From Halomonas sp. BDJS001 (GTDB lineage Bacteria; Pseudomonadota; Gammaproteobacteria; Pseudomonadales; Halomonadaceae), in NCBI RefSeq assembly GCF_026104355.1, contig NZ_CP110535.1, positions 806,001 through 870,000 on the forward strand: DNA of 64,000 bases, given 5' to 3'. A model generated the notes under the pieces. The model was not told the origin of the DNA and made no database searches. It saw only the letters and a program-made list of their open reading frames with translations. The position numbers were made by a program, and so were the translations under genes. Positions 48,031-56,477 of the stretch are shown here, one piece after another. The number at the start of each line of letters is the position of its first letter. Position 1 is the stretch's first letter.

Positions 48031-48939
48031 ATGGATAACTTCATCAAGTCCCTTCCACCGCTGGCGACGCTGCGCCCCTTTGAGGCAGCCGCCAGACTGG
48101 AAAGCTTTTCGCGCGCGGCGGATGAGCTCCACCTGACCCAGGCAGCTATCAGCCGACAGATCCGTGCGCTGGAGGAAGACCTTGGCGTGATGCTTTTCGA
48201 GCGCCGTCATCGCCGTGTGTTTCTTACCCGCGAAGGGCGTGAGTTTGGCCGTACGGTCTCCCAGGCGCTGGAAAGTGTCGCCACGGGGGCTCAGGCGCTG
48301 CGCGGCGACCCAAATGATAAGCGCGTCGTGTTGTTCTGCCAGTTATGCGAAGCGTTCTATTGGCTGATGCCACAGCTGGCTGACTTCAATCGTCGCTATC
48401 CTGACATTGAGATTCAACTGGCGACCTCGACAAGGCCGATTACCGAATTTAGTGGCAACTTCGACATCGCGCTGCAAACCAACGGTAGGCCTAGCGGGAG
48501 CCATCGATTGGTGTTTACCGCCGAGGACGAGATCTTTCCAGTCTGCAGCCCAGCTTACCTGAAAGGGGTCACTACGCCGTTGAGCCTCAACACTTTGCTG
48601 AACCAGCGGCTACTGCACCACCACGCTGACCCGGCGGATTGGTTGGAGTGGGATGACTGGTTTCGTGCCATGGGGCACTTTGAACTCTCATCAGCGGAGA
48701 GTGCTGTGTTCGATAGCTATCCACTGCTACTGCAAGCGGCTGTCGCGGGGCACGGTATCGCCTTGGGATGGCGGCGCACGACGCAACGCTTAATTGAAAG
48801 TGGCGAACTGATCCGCCCGGTGGCCGAGAGCTTGCCCCAGCACGATGCCATCGCCCTATACACACGCCAGGGCGCGCCCCAACGCCCTGGCAGCGAAGCG
48901 TTATTGGGCTGGCTGCGTGAGGTGTTGGGTGAGAAGTGA
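48031..48939 (+). CDS. LysR family transcriptional regulator (GcvA-like)
   Basis: A 302-residue regulator. The N-terminal winged HTH is LPPLATLRPFEAAARLESFSRAADELHLTQAAISRQIRALEEDLGVMLFERRHRRVFLT. The effector domain follows (VVLFCQLCEAFYWLMPQLADFNRRYPDIEIQLATS, LLLQAAVAGHGIALGWRRTTQRLIESGELIRPV). It is transcribed away from the EamA transporter across a 93-bp gap, the usual layout for a LysR and its target. Confidence 0.9.
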   Translation: MDNFIKSLPPLATLRPFEAAARLESFSRAADELHLTQAAISRQIRALEEDLGVMLFERRHRRVFLTREGREFGRTVSQALESVATGAQALRGDPNDKRVVLFCQLCEAFYWLMPQLADFNRRYPDIEIQLATSTRPITEFSGNFDIALQTNGRPSGSHRLVFTAEDEIFPVCSPAYLKGVTTPLSLNTLLNQRLLHHHADPADWLEWDDWFRAMGHFELSSAESAVFDSYPLLLQAAVAGHGIALGWRRTTQRLIESGELIRPVAESLPQHDAIALYTRQGAPQRPGSEALLGWLREVLGEK

Positions 48940-49080
48940 CGCTAGGGCTTGGTTTGCATATGGTCGCCGTTAACCAGATGGAGGGCAGAGCGATTATTAC
49001 GCCTCTTCATCACATCGTGTGAATGTTTTCCAGGTAGCCGAGCATGCTATTCTGGCTTGGATCGATTGTCAGAGGTCTCC

Positions 49081-50019
49081 ATGGTCAGCAACCATCACGA
49101 TACCGGCTACAAAGAGCTGTTTAGTTATCCTGAATTTGTTCAGCAACTCATCGAAGGCTTTGCGCCCGCCGAGATTGCCCGGTTAATGGATTTTTCTACC
49201 CTGAAGAGCCAGAGCGGCAACTACATTACGCCACTGTTCGAAGAAAAAATTGAGGACGTGGTGTGGTCAGTCAACGTTAACTGGCAAGGGGTGACGCAAG
49301 AGGTGTACCTGTACATCTTGTTGGAGTTTCAGTCCTCGGTGGATCGCACCATGCCGGTTCGGCTGATGCACTACGCCGCTTGCTTCTACAGTGAGTTGCT
49401 CAAGCAGAAGGTCATCACACCCGGCCAGGGCTTACCGCCGGTGTTTCCAGTAGTGCTTTATAATGGTTCAGAGCGCTGGACGGCATCGTTAGACCTATAT
49501 GACATGATCATGCCGGAACCGCCGGGTCTGCTACAGGTCTACCAGCCACGCATGCGTTATTATTTAGTCGATGAAGGGCGCTATACTGATGAACAGTTAG
49601 GCTTGGTGCGGTCGCCGTTAAGCGGGGTGTTCAGTATCGAGAAGGCCTCCACAAATCGCCAGGGGCTGCAAAAAGCCGTGGATCGGATTGTGGCGATTAT
49701 TCAGGCCGATCCTGACAAAGAGCGTATCGACAAGATTATTACCCGCTGGCTGAAACGCCACTTGCAGCGGCTCGGGGCTGAGGTCGACCTCAATCAGCTC
49801 AACAGTTTGGTGGAGGATAAAGACATGTTGGCAGAAAATTTGGAAAACTGGGCTCAGCAAGAACGCCAAGTAGGCATTCAGGAGGGCGAAAAGCTGGGTA
49901 TTGAGAAAACAGCCCGTAATCTGCTCAAGCTGGGGGTGCTGAGTGATGAGCAGATTGCTGAAGCGACAGGCCTGGCGCTAGATGAAGTGGCTAAGCTGCG
50001 CACTGAAGGTAAGCGCTGA
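49081..50019 (+). CDS. Rpn family recombination-promoting nuclease / putative transposase
   Basis: A 312-residue protein of the Rpn/YhgA-like PD-(D/E)XK family. The start is ATG 49081 rather than the upstream frame extension. The N-terminus HDTGYKELFSYPEFVQQLIEGFAPAEIARLMDF and LYILLEFQSSVDRTMPVRLMHY (catalytic ExQ) are characteristic. The C-terminus is a helical GEKLGIEKTARNLLKLGVLSDEQIAEATGLALDEVAKLR tail. Rpn proteins cut DNA and promote RecA-independent recombination, and recent work links some to defence. A terminator hairpin follows. The last 220 bases are duplicated at 51112. Confidence 0.9.
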   Translation: MVSNHHDTGYKELFSYPEFVQQLIEGFAPAEIARLMDFSTLKSQSGNYITPLFEEKIEDVVWSVNVNWQGVTQEVYLYILLEFQSSVDRTMPVRLMHYAACFYSELLKQKVITPGQGLPPVFPVVLYNGSERWTASLDLYDMIMPEPPGLLQVYQPRMRYYLVDEGRYTDEQLGLVRSPLSGVFSIEKASTNRQGLQKAVDRIVAIIQADPDKERIDKIITRWLKRHLQRLGAEVDLNQLNSLVEDKDMLAENLENWAQQERQVGIQEGEKLGIEKTARNLLKLGVLSDEQIAEATGLALDEVAKLRTEGKR

Positions 50020-50058
50020 CCTGCTTTTATTTACGTATTCCCACTTCATACATCGAAC

Positions 50059-50087
50059 GAAAGGGCAGTCCAAATGACTGCCCTTTC
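50059..50087 (+). terminator. Terminator after the rpn gene
   Basis: GAAAGGGCAGTC, CAAAT, GACTGCCCTTTC, a 12-bp perfect stem. A diverged copy is at 51408. Confidence 0.7.
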
Positions 50088-50254
50088 TGTATTTGGGTGC
50101 TGAGGATGGCAGGCATCCCCATGCCATGAAAGTCCCCTGCGTCAGGTTAAGTGTTGCACCTACTGATATTCTTTCTTAAATTTTAATTAGGGAGTTAAAA
50201 GAGACACTTGGGTCTATCTATTTAGATGAACGTCGGCAAGCATATGAATTGCTG

Positions 50255-50286
50255 CTTCAATGGTTGTCAATTGACAACCATTGAAG
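50255..50286. promoter_or_regulatory. Perfect 32-bp palindrome, probable operator of the HicA-like/HTH pair
   Basis: The half site CTTCAATGGTTGTCAA is followed at once by its exact complement. It ends 25 bases before the ATG at 50312. Its place suggests the binding site of the HTH protein encoded by the second gene, giving autorepression; that is inferred. Confidence 0.65.
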
Positions 50287-50311
50287 GGGGCTTCATACTC
50301 AGAGGCAAATA

Positions 50312-50563
50312 ATGACTCGTACAGCACATCCGAAAAAAGAGATCGAAACTGCCCTCAAACATGCGGAAGCGGAGGGCTGGCGAGTTGAAGTCGGCGGTAG
50401 TCACGCCTGGGGCAAGATTTACTGTCCCTATAATGATGATGAATGCCGCTGCGGTGAGTTTTGTATCGCGAGCGTGTGGAGTACACCGAAAAATCCCGGC
50501 AGCCACGCCCGGGCAATTCGGAGAGTGGTGGACAAGTGCTCGACCCACAAGCGTCGAGACTAA
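50312..50563 (+). CDS. HicA-like small protein, candidate toxin
   Basis: An 83-residue protein. KKEIETALKHAEAEGWRVEVGGSHAWGKIYCP follows the HicA pattern, a helix, a G-W strand, then G-S-H, where the His is catalytic in HicA mRNA interferases. Unlike HicA it continues with a cysteine-containing segment (DDECRCGEFCIASVWSTP) and a helix (HARAIRRVVDKC). I regard it as a HicA-related family of unproven function. It is followed 21 bases later by an HTH gene and preceded by the palindrome. Confidence 0.6.
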   Translation: MTRTAHPKKEIETALKHAEAEGWRVEVGGSHAWGKIYCPYNDDECRCGEFCIASVWSTPKNPGSHARAIRRVVDKCSTHKRRD

Positions 50564-50584
50564 GCGGAGCCAGAGGATTGAAGA

Positions 50585-51109
50585 ATGGAATATGTTTTTA
50601 CGCTGAAATACCAACTGGCTGATAGTGACTCTGACCTAGATGCGCTAGTGGAGCGTTTGGGTGCTGCCGGTTGCGATGATGCTCTGGTGGGCGTGGGGCA
50701 GCCGGGCCGCTTGGCGCTGGAATTCTCTCGTGAAGCGGGCAGCGCCGAGGAAGCGGTTCACACTGCCCTGGTTGACGTAAAAAAAGCGATCCCTTCCGCG
50801 CGGCTGATCGAGGCTTCGCCGGATCTTGTTGGCCTGACGGATGTAGCAGACGTTGTGGGCGTTTCGCGACAGGCAATGCGAAAGCTGATGCTCACCCACC
50901 GAGCGACGTTTCCTGTGCCGGTTCACGAAGGCAGTGCCTCCATCTGGCACCTGGCGGAGGTGCTTGACTGGTTGATGACCCGAGGGGGTTACCAAGTTGA
51001 TGTTGGCGTGCTGGATATTGCGAAAGTAGCATTAGAAGTGAATATAGCCAAAGAGGCGATCCGCCATCCGGTTCGTAGCCGCGAGGAAATGGAGTTGCTG
51101 ACCGCGTAG
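50585..51109 (+). CDS. HTH DNA-binding protein, candidate antitoxin or autoregulator
   Basis: A 174-residue protein. The N-terminal half is an alpha-beta domain (MEYVFTLKYQL, DLDALVERLGAAGCDDALVGVG, GRLALEFSREAGSAEEAVHTAL). The second half has a predicted HTH, LTDVADVVGVSRQAMRKLM, followed by PVPVHEGSASIWHLAEVLDWL, as in AlpA/MerR-like DNA-binding domains. The pairing with a HicA-like gene and an upstream palindrome suggests a toxin-antitoxin arrangement with the order toxin then antitoxin. Not shown experimentally by sequence. Confidence 0.62.
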   Translation: MEYVFTLKYQLADSDSDLDALVERLGAAGCDDALVGVGQPGRLALEFSREAGSAEEAVHTALVDVKKAIPSARLIEASPDLVGLTDVADVVGVSRQAMRKLMLTHRATFPVPVHEGSASIWHLAEVLDWLMTRGGYQVDVGVLDIAKVALEVNIAKEAIRHPVRSREEMELLTA

Positions 51110-51111
51110 CC

Positions 51112-51362
51112 AACAGTTCAATAGTTTGTTGGAGAATAAAGACATGTTGGCAGAAAATTTGGAAAACTGGGCTCAGCAAGAGCGCCAAGTAGGCATTCAG
51201 GAAGGCGAAAAGCTGGGCATCGAGAAGGGCGAAAAGCTGGGTATTGAGAAAACAGCTCGTAATCTGCTCAAGCTGGGGGTGCTGAGTGATGAGCAGATTT
51301 CTGAAGCGACAGGCCTGGCGCTAGATGAAGTGGCTAAGCTGCGTGTTGAAGGTAAGCGCTGA
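51112..51362 (+). pseudogene. Duplicated 3' end of the rpn gene
   Basis: It matches the last part of the intact rpn gene: NSLLENKDMLAENLENWAQQ (first copy NSLVEDKDMLAENLENWAQQ) through to EVAKLRVEGKR. It contains an internal duplication of GEKLGIEK (one unit in the intact gene, two here), and one residue change (DEQIS for DEQIA). There is no N-terminal nuclease domain. The following non-coding sequence, including the hairpin, is also duplicated. Confidence 0.85.
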
Positions 51363-51475
51363 TCTGGCTTTTATTACGTATCTGGTTTTCGTGCATAGCG
51401 CATCGAAAGAAAGGGCTGTCCAATTGGCTGCCCTTTCTGAAGCATCGCATTTCGCTATCTAAACCGTTTATTAAG
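51363..51475. other. Duplicated downstream flank of rpn
   Basis: The stretch after the rpn remnant keeps recognisable similarity to 50020-50095, ending in the hairpin AGAAAGGGC ... GCCCTTTCT at 51408-51438, which would act as a terminator. Confidence 0.55.
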
Positions 51476-51600
51476 GCATCCGTCGAAAAAACGTCTGCGA
51501 ATACACCGGCTCTAGTTTCTACGGCATCTTGGGTTAGGCTCCACCGTAGTGCCTCCAATTTGCTTTTGTGTTCTGCCGAGGTGTGGAACACATCATGACT
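51476..51600 (-). pseudogene. Possible ParD-like antitoxin remnant
   Basis: On the minus strand the frame gives ASHDVFHTSAEHKSKLEALR then WSLTQDAVETRAGVFADVFSTDALINGLDSEM. The EHKSKLEALRWSL segment resembles the C-terminal half of ParD-type antitoxins. The N-terminal ribbon-helix-helix is missing and no toxin partner is present. Low certainty. Confidence 0.3.
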
Positions 51601-51714
51601 AGCCCTTGAGCCGAATAGGCACCGTGATAGGCTCATTTTCTGCTCTGCAGGCATGAAGCACGCTTGTCGATAAATTCTTCATATCGGCTGCCAGCGTGAC
51701 GGCCTTGCGCTCCT

Positions 51715-53397
51715 TCAATCCATCAAACGCCTCGCGGATAGCCCTGGCTCAAATGTGACATCAACGTATTCTGGCACGTCTGCGTACTTCACGTGGATTA
51801 AGGGAAAGCGCTGGGGATCACCTTCAAGCCTTAATTGCATAACCCAAGACAAAGGATCCGTTATGCCATACAAAAAGCTCTTTTCGGTCAGTGACAGCGG
51901 TGAATCGTATAGTCGGGAGGTAGAGAACGCATTGATGTCTTTATAACCCGCACTGCGATCAATCATGAGTTGATCCTGTTGATTTTCAAGCACCAAGCGC
52001 CATTGGTTGGGCTCACTTTCGAGCGGAATTGTTTTTGCTGTTGCCTCGCCCCTGGTTATTTCTTGGGGCGTATCGGCTAGTTCGATAAAAAGCTGCTCTT
52101 CCACCGTATAAGTACGGTAAGCAAGCGTTGCCGATACGCCGTGGATAGCACTCCAGTCGACTTCATTCCACCCCAATGGCTTCAGTCTTATCTCGATGGT
52201 CACGCCGTCGGTATTTCTTACTCCTTGGAGGACATCGGTGGTCAACAGAGGGAACTCGATTTTCTCTCCTTGAGCATCCGTCAGCGTTAGCTCGCTTAAG
52301 CTTGCGTAGCCTGGCGTTTGATGATCTTCGATATTAAAAGGCACCCTGAGTATCAGCACATTGTCTCCTTCATCGATTCTATAGATCGCTTGGTCGCGAT
52401 CAGGAAAGAGTGTTTCGATATCATCAGTCGGCTGGGTATTATTTAGGGGCGCTTTAGTCTCGACCTCAGGCAGCGTGTACTCGAACTCATAAGTTGTGGG
52501 ATCGTCCTTGAGACTAGTAGGCAGTCCGGAAGAACTGAAGCGCAAAAGGTCGAGGAAGTTCTCGCCGGTAGCGGTATCGTCGGGTAGGGCCGTTACATAT
52601 AGGAGTAAATGTCTTGGCACCGTCCGCTCGCCATGATGAACGGCTTGCTCAATAAAAAGCGCCAGCGACTCGAGCCAGCCGGTATCGCGGTTAATGCGTA
52701 TGCGGCCATGTGATTCGACAAGGTTTGCCGTTACTTCATTTTCATCGGCTCCAATGGGTAAAACCACCGGTTGCGTATGCTCCGACGCGCTGATATTGGC
52801 AGTGATCCATTCGTCAGTTATCTCAGTTACCGTCAGTGTCATTTCAGGAAGCGACGGCAAACCATTTAAAGCGGCCGTTGCACCCACCTCCAACGGTAGT
52901 GAAGTTATTAGGCCAGGAATGCTGAGTGCCTGTCCCACTTGCTCAGAAGTGAATGCGTCTTGCCGCGAATTTATTGTCTTCCAGAACGCGCTGTTTTCTG
53001 TATTGGGTGTGGCGTTACCATCGCTGGTTACTTCAAGACCAAAATCAGTTTCCATTGTGCTTGCGCTGGTAAGCTCGCGCTCTTTAGATCGGTTACTTTC
53101 ATACAGCACGTCACTGACACCCGAGGTGATTCGTAGAAAACGTGGCTCGATGTTTAGGGTAAGCGCATGGTTGTTTCGTGTCCTGAGGCCGTAGCGAGCG
53201 ATATTTTCGATAGCTAGCTTATCGGTGATAGTATCCGAGGCCCCTGTGCCAGAGCGCATACCAATATAGTACTGACGCTGTGAACCATTTTCCGGCTCTA
53301 AACTGGTCGCATAACTTGGTTTGCCCGCCACTAGTAGTATCACTGTGAAAGCCGCTGAAAATAACCTCGCCGTATATCTTATATGTTCTTTGTTCAT
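51715..53397 (-). CDS. Exported protein of unknown function (560 aa)
   Basis: I do not recognise the family. A signal peptide is visible (LFSAAFTVILLVAGKPSYA, cleavage near residue 30). The rest is a strand-rich periplasmic or secreted protein with no transmembrane segment and no cysteines in the listed frame. Features include QDAFTSEQVGQALSIPGLIT and VLILRVPFNIEDHQTPGYASLSELTLTD. The C-terminus may be cut short: adding one G in the EPGL codons would extend it about 40 residues to a stop at 51599 (GLKERKAVTLAADMKNLSTS, ending ITVPIRLKG). Alone in its orientation. Confidence 0.7.
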   Translation of the reverse strand: MNKEHIRYTARLFSAAFTVILLVAGKPSYATSLEPENGSQRQYYIGMRSGTGASDTITDKLAIENIARYGLRTRNNHALTLNIEPRFLRITSGVSDVLYESNRSKERELTSASTMETDFGLEVTSDGNATPNTENSAFWKTINSRQDAFTSEQVGQALSIPGLITSLPLEVGATAALNGLPSLPEMTLTVTEITDEWITANISASEHTQPVVLPIGADENEVTANLVESHGRIRINRDTGWLESLALFIEQAVHHGERTVPRHLLLYVTALPDDTATGENFLDLLRFSSSGLPTSLKDDPTTYEFEYTLPEVETKAPLNNTQPTDDIETLFPDRDQAIYRIDEGDNVLILRVPFNIEDHQTPGYASLSELTLTDAQGEKIEFPLLTTDVLQGVRNTDGVTIEIRLKPLGWNEVDWSAIHGVSATLAYRTYTVEEQLFIELADTPQEITRGEATAKTIPLESEPNQWRLVLENQQDQLMIDRSAGYKDINAFSTSRLYDSPLSLTEKSFLYGITDPLSWVMQLRLEGDPQRFPLIHVKYADVPEYVDVTFEPGLSARRLMD

Positions 53398-53811
53398 AAA
53401 ATTTCTTAAATTAATGTTGGGGTTTAAGGGATTACGTTATTAGAGTGACGTAATATATTAGATAAATTATAATTTAGCATCTCGTGTTGACGGTGAAGAG
53501 TAGCTCATCAATCCGAAAAAGCTGAAAAACGAAAACACCACCGAACATGCTGAACAACGTCATGAGCTGGAAATGATGCTAGGGCAGGTGGGGGACTGGG
53601 GGAAATACGTGTTGGTTGGTGGAGCCGCGAATGGTCGGCTCGTCTGGAAAATACGAATGGCAAACACACAGGTAGAGTATTACCCCGTAGTTAAGAGCTC
53701 GGCCTATTGGCTGTAGAGTTTAAACATTTTTAAATGCGCTCACTCATAGTGTGCTATATCGCTTTTTGATAAACCTTATGTCCACTCAACTTTTTTCTCG
53801 AAGCTAATGCC
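53398..53811. other. 414-bp region with one unidentified open stretch
   Basis: The left 90 bases are AT-rich and include the promoter side of the minus-strand gene. From about 53512 a frame without start codon runs about 68 codons (KLKNENTTEHAEQRHELEMM ... GGAANGRLVWKI) to a stop at 53716. It looks like a coding relic, but I cannot name it. Confidence 0.35.
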
Positions 53812-54606
53812 ATGCAAATTGACCTGTACCAAGTAGATGCTTTTGCCACTCAGCCCTTTGAAGGTAATCCCGCGGCCGTTTGTCCCCTGAAAGTATGGCT
53901 GGATGATGCGCTGCTGCAAGCCATTGCGTCGTAGAATAACCTTTCCGAGACCGCGTTTTTTGTACCTACGGAGGCAGGCTACCATCTGCGCTGGTTTACC
54001 CCTTCGGTAGAAGTGGATCTGTGCGGTCACGCCACCTTAGCTGCTGCGTGGGTAATTTTTAATGCCCTAGGTGATAGCTCAGAAACTCTGCAATTTCAGA
54101 CCCGCAGTGGGCAGTTATTGGTAAAGCGTGAGGGTGACGAGCTGGCGATGGATTTTCCCGCGAAAACGCTAGAACCCTTGGCAATGCACGCTGAGGTAGC
54201 GGCGGCGTTCGGCGGTATCGACATTGAGGAACTGCTGATCTCTGACGATATCGTGGTGGTGGTTAATGATGCGCGATTGATTGAGTCGTTAGCGCCGGAT
54301 ATGCAGCATCTTAAACAGCTACCGGGGCGGGGGATGGCGGTCACCGCTAAAGGCCATGATGTGGACTTTGTTTCCCGTTGGTTTGGCCCCAAGGTAGGCG
54401 TTGAAGAAGATCCAGTGACAGGCTCGGCCCATACGTCGCTTGCACCTTACTGGTCTAAGCGGTTAGGCAAGCAAACGCTAACCGCACGCCAGGGAGGCGC
54501 CCGAAAAGGCGCGCTCAACTGCGTCGTGGAAGGCGAGCGCGTGATTATCAAAGGCCGCGTGGCCCCTTATCTGAAAGGGGTTATCACCTTGCCGAAGAGT
54601 AAGTGA
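53812..54606 (+). pseudogene. Second phzF copy, interrupted by an in-frame stop
   Basis: About 264 codons, highly similar to the intact phzF at 34085 along its whole length. Codon 41 is TAG (53932-53934) where the intact copy has a Lys codon (QAIAS-stop-NNLSETAFF against QAITAKNNLSETAFF). The rest, including VDLCGHATLAAAW and EDPVTGSAHTSLAPYW, stays open. A restart at 54013 would lose the NLSE catalytic-type region. This is a substitution, not a homopolymer indel, so true inactivation is likely unless the stop is read through. Confidence 0.85.
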
Positions 54607-54630
54607 AAAAAGCTAGGTATGTTGAGGCAG

Positions 54631-55413
54631 TTATTCCTTTTGGCGACTAGCCGCCCGAACAAAAGCGCTGGGAGACTGACCGAGTACCTTGCGAAACATG
54701 CTAGAGAAAGCGGCCGGGCTATCGTAGCCGAGTTCCAGCGCGGTTTGGGTAACGGAACTGCCCGAGAGTAGCCTGGGAATAGCCGCCATCAGGCAAGCCT
54801 GTTGGCGCCATACGCCAAAGGAGAGTCCGGTCTGCTGACGGAACTGGCGATTGAAGGTGCGCTGACTGCAATGCAACTGCCGCGCCCACTCCTCCGGAAG
54901 AGTGTGAATGTTTGGTTGGCCGAGAAACTCTCTGCACAGGCTAGCGAGTGGGAGGCCATGGGGCAGGGGTGCAAATAGCGGCAGGGCCTGAGCATGTTCC
55001 AGTTCGTATAGGAGTATTTGAGCCAGGGCACCGTCGCGGCCGTTTTCGTCATAGAGCGCGGGGATGTGGGCGGAAGCCAGCAGCAGGTGATGCAGGAGAG
55101 GCGTCACGACCAGCACCTCGCAGTTGGGCGAAGCGCGTGGCGCGACGTGGGGCTCGATATACAGGCTTCGGGTGCTCACCCCGTTCATACGCACTTGGTG
55201 GCGCTTGCCCGCAGGTAGCCATACGCCGCTATAGGGCGGCACCATCCAGGTGCCGTCATCCGTGTTGACTTCCATCACGCCGGTCATGCCATAGAGAAAC
55301 TGGGCACGGCGATGGGTATGAAAGTCGAGGAGGGTGCCGGGGCGGTAGTCAGTGCCGATGGCCACCACGGGCCGTGCCACATGATCCACATCTGAAAGAG
55401 GCGTATTGAGCAT
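54631..55413 (-). CDS. AraC family transcriptional regulator
   Basis: From ATG 55413 it has 260 residues; a TTG at 55470 would add 19. The N-terminal cupin senses a ligand (VAIGTDYRPGTLLDFHTHRRAQFLYGMTGVMEVNTDDGTWMVPPYSGVWLPAGKRHQV). The C-terminal pair of HTH motifs is LPEEWARQLHCSQRTFNRQFRQQTGLSFGVWRQQ and SVTQTALELGYDSPAAFSSMFRKVLGQSP. Divergent from a TauE-like permease with about 105 bp between them, so it probably controls that gene. Confidence 0.9.
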   Translation of the reverse strand: MLNTPLSDVDHVARPVVAIGTDYRPGTLLDFHTHRRAQFLYGMTGVMEVNTDDGTWMVPPYSGVWLPAGKRHQVRMNGVSTRSLYIEPHVAPRASPNCEVLVVTPLLHHLLLASAHIPALYDENGRDGALAQILLYELEHAQALPLFAPLPHGLPLASLCREFLGQPNIHTLPEEWARQLHCSQRTFNRQFRQQTGLSFGVWRQQACLMAAIPRLLSGSSVTQTALELGYDSPAAFSSMFRKVLGQSPSAFVRAASRQKE

Positions 55414-55520
55414 TAGCGTTAACCTGGCTGAAACGCGTTGATGGTTGTCCAAACGACGAATGTCGGCCAATCATCGCCAGCATATAGTGCCTGCTGTTTG
55501 GTTTCATCAGGAGAGTGCCG

Positions 55521-56330
55521 GTGTATAGCGTATTGCTGCTTTGTGGCGGGTTGGCGGGAGTGACCACCGTATTGTTCGGTTTCGGTGGCGGGTTCGTGGT
55601 GGTTCCCTTGCTGTATACCCTGCTGATTTCCGTCCATGGGTCGGATAGTGGTATCGGGCAGACGGCCATGCATATCGCGGTGGCCACCTCGACGGCGTTG
55701 ATGGCATTTGCTGCTTCCCTGTCCACATGGCGCCACCATCTACGGCAAACCGTGCAGTGGCACTTGGTGCGTCCGCTGGTGGGCTATATCGCCGTGGGCG
55801 CTGTGCTGGGCGCGGCGACTGCCGTGTCGTTAAGTGGTGAGTGGGTGCGCTGGGCGTTTATCGGCTATCTGAGCATTACGATTACGGATGCCGTGCTGCG
55901 ACCCGGTTTTCTGCATCAGGCGGGGAGTGATGTGCGTCCTATGGGGCGTGGGGTAACGGCGATGACGGGGACATTGATTGGTGCGGTGGCCGCCTTGCTG
56001 GGCGTTGGCGGCAGTGTGATGACCGTACCGCTCATGCGCCGTAGAGGCGCGAGTATGACGGCAGCCACTGCCATGGCCAATCCGTTGTCGTTGCCCATGG
56101 CGGTGAGTGGCACCGCGACGTATGTGTTGTGGTCGGCAAATCACCCAGCGTTGGGGGACTGGTATGCCGGTTATGTGGATCTGCGCGCCTTGCTGGTACT
56201 CGCAGTGGGCTCATGGCTCGGAATCCGCCTGGCATCGACCTGGATCGGGCGCATCCCTGACCGTCTTCATGCCAGGGTGTACTTGCTATTGCTGACCATG
56301 GTGCTTGTGGTGATGGTTTTTGTTCATTGA
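55521..56330 (+). CDS. TauE/SafE (TSUP) family membrane permease
   Basis: The GTG at 55521 has CAGGAG 7 bases upstream and is preferred over a GTG at 55515. It gives 269 residues and about eight hydrophobic segments. The duplicated family motif is GVTTVLFGFGGGFVVVPLL near the N-terminus and GAVAALLGVGGSVMTVPLMRRRG in the second half. Members carry sulfite, sulfonates or other organic anions. It is divergent from the AraC regulator. Confidence 0.87.
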   Translation: MYSVLLLCGGLAGVTTVLFGFGGGFVVVPLLYTLLISVHGSDSGIGQTAMHIAVATSTALMAFAASLSTWRHHLRQTVQWHLVRPLVGYIAVGAVLGAATAVSLSGEWVRWAFIGYLSITITDAVLRPGFLHQAGSDVRPMGRGVTAMTGTLIGAVAALLGVGGSVMTVPLMRRRGASMTAATAMANPLSLPMAVSGTATYVLWSANHPALGDWYAGYVDLRALLVLAVGSWLGIRLASTWIGRIPDRLHARVYLLLLTMVLVVMVFVH

Positions 56331-56417
56331 GTGTTGCTTGCTTGGGAGATGCCTGTTTTGTAGAGCGGCTCTTTATGGGGTGCAGGGTTTAAAGACGTAA
56401 AGTTGATTCATTCAGCA

Positions 56418-56477
56418 ATCACGCGCTATGTGATCACGTACTATATCATCACGTACTATGTCATCACGCCCTATGTG
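56418..56477. repeat. Four tandem 15-bp units at the end of the histidine kinase gene
   Basis: ATCACGCGCTATGTG, ATCACGTACTATATC, ATCACGTACTATGTC, ATCACGCCCTATGTG. The last unit contains the kinase stop codon region, so the repeat straddles the 3' end of that gene. Confidence 0.85.
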
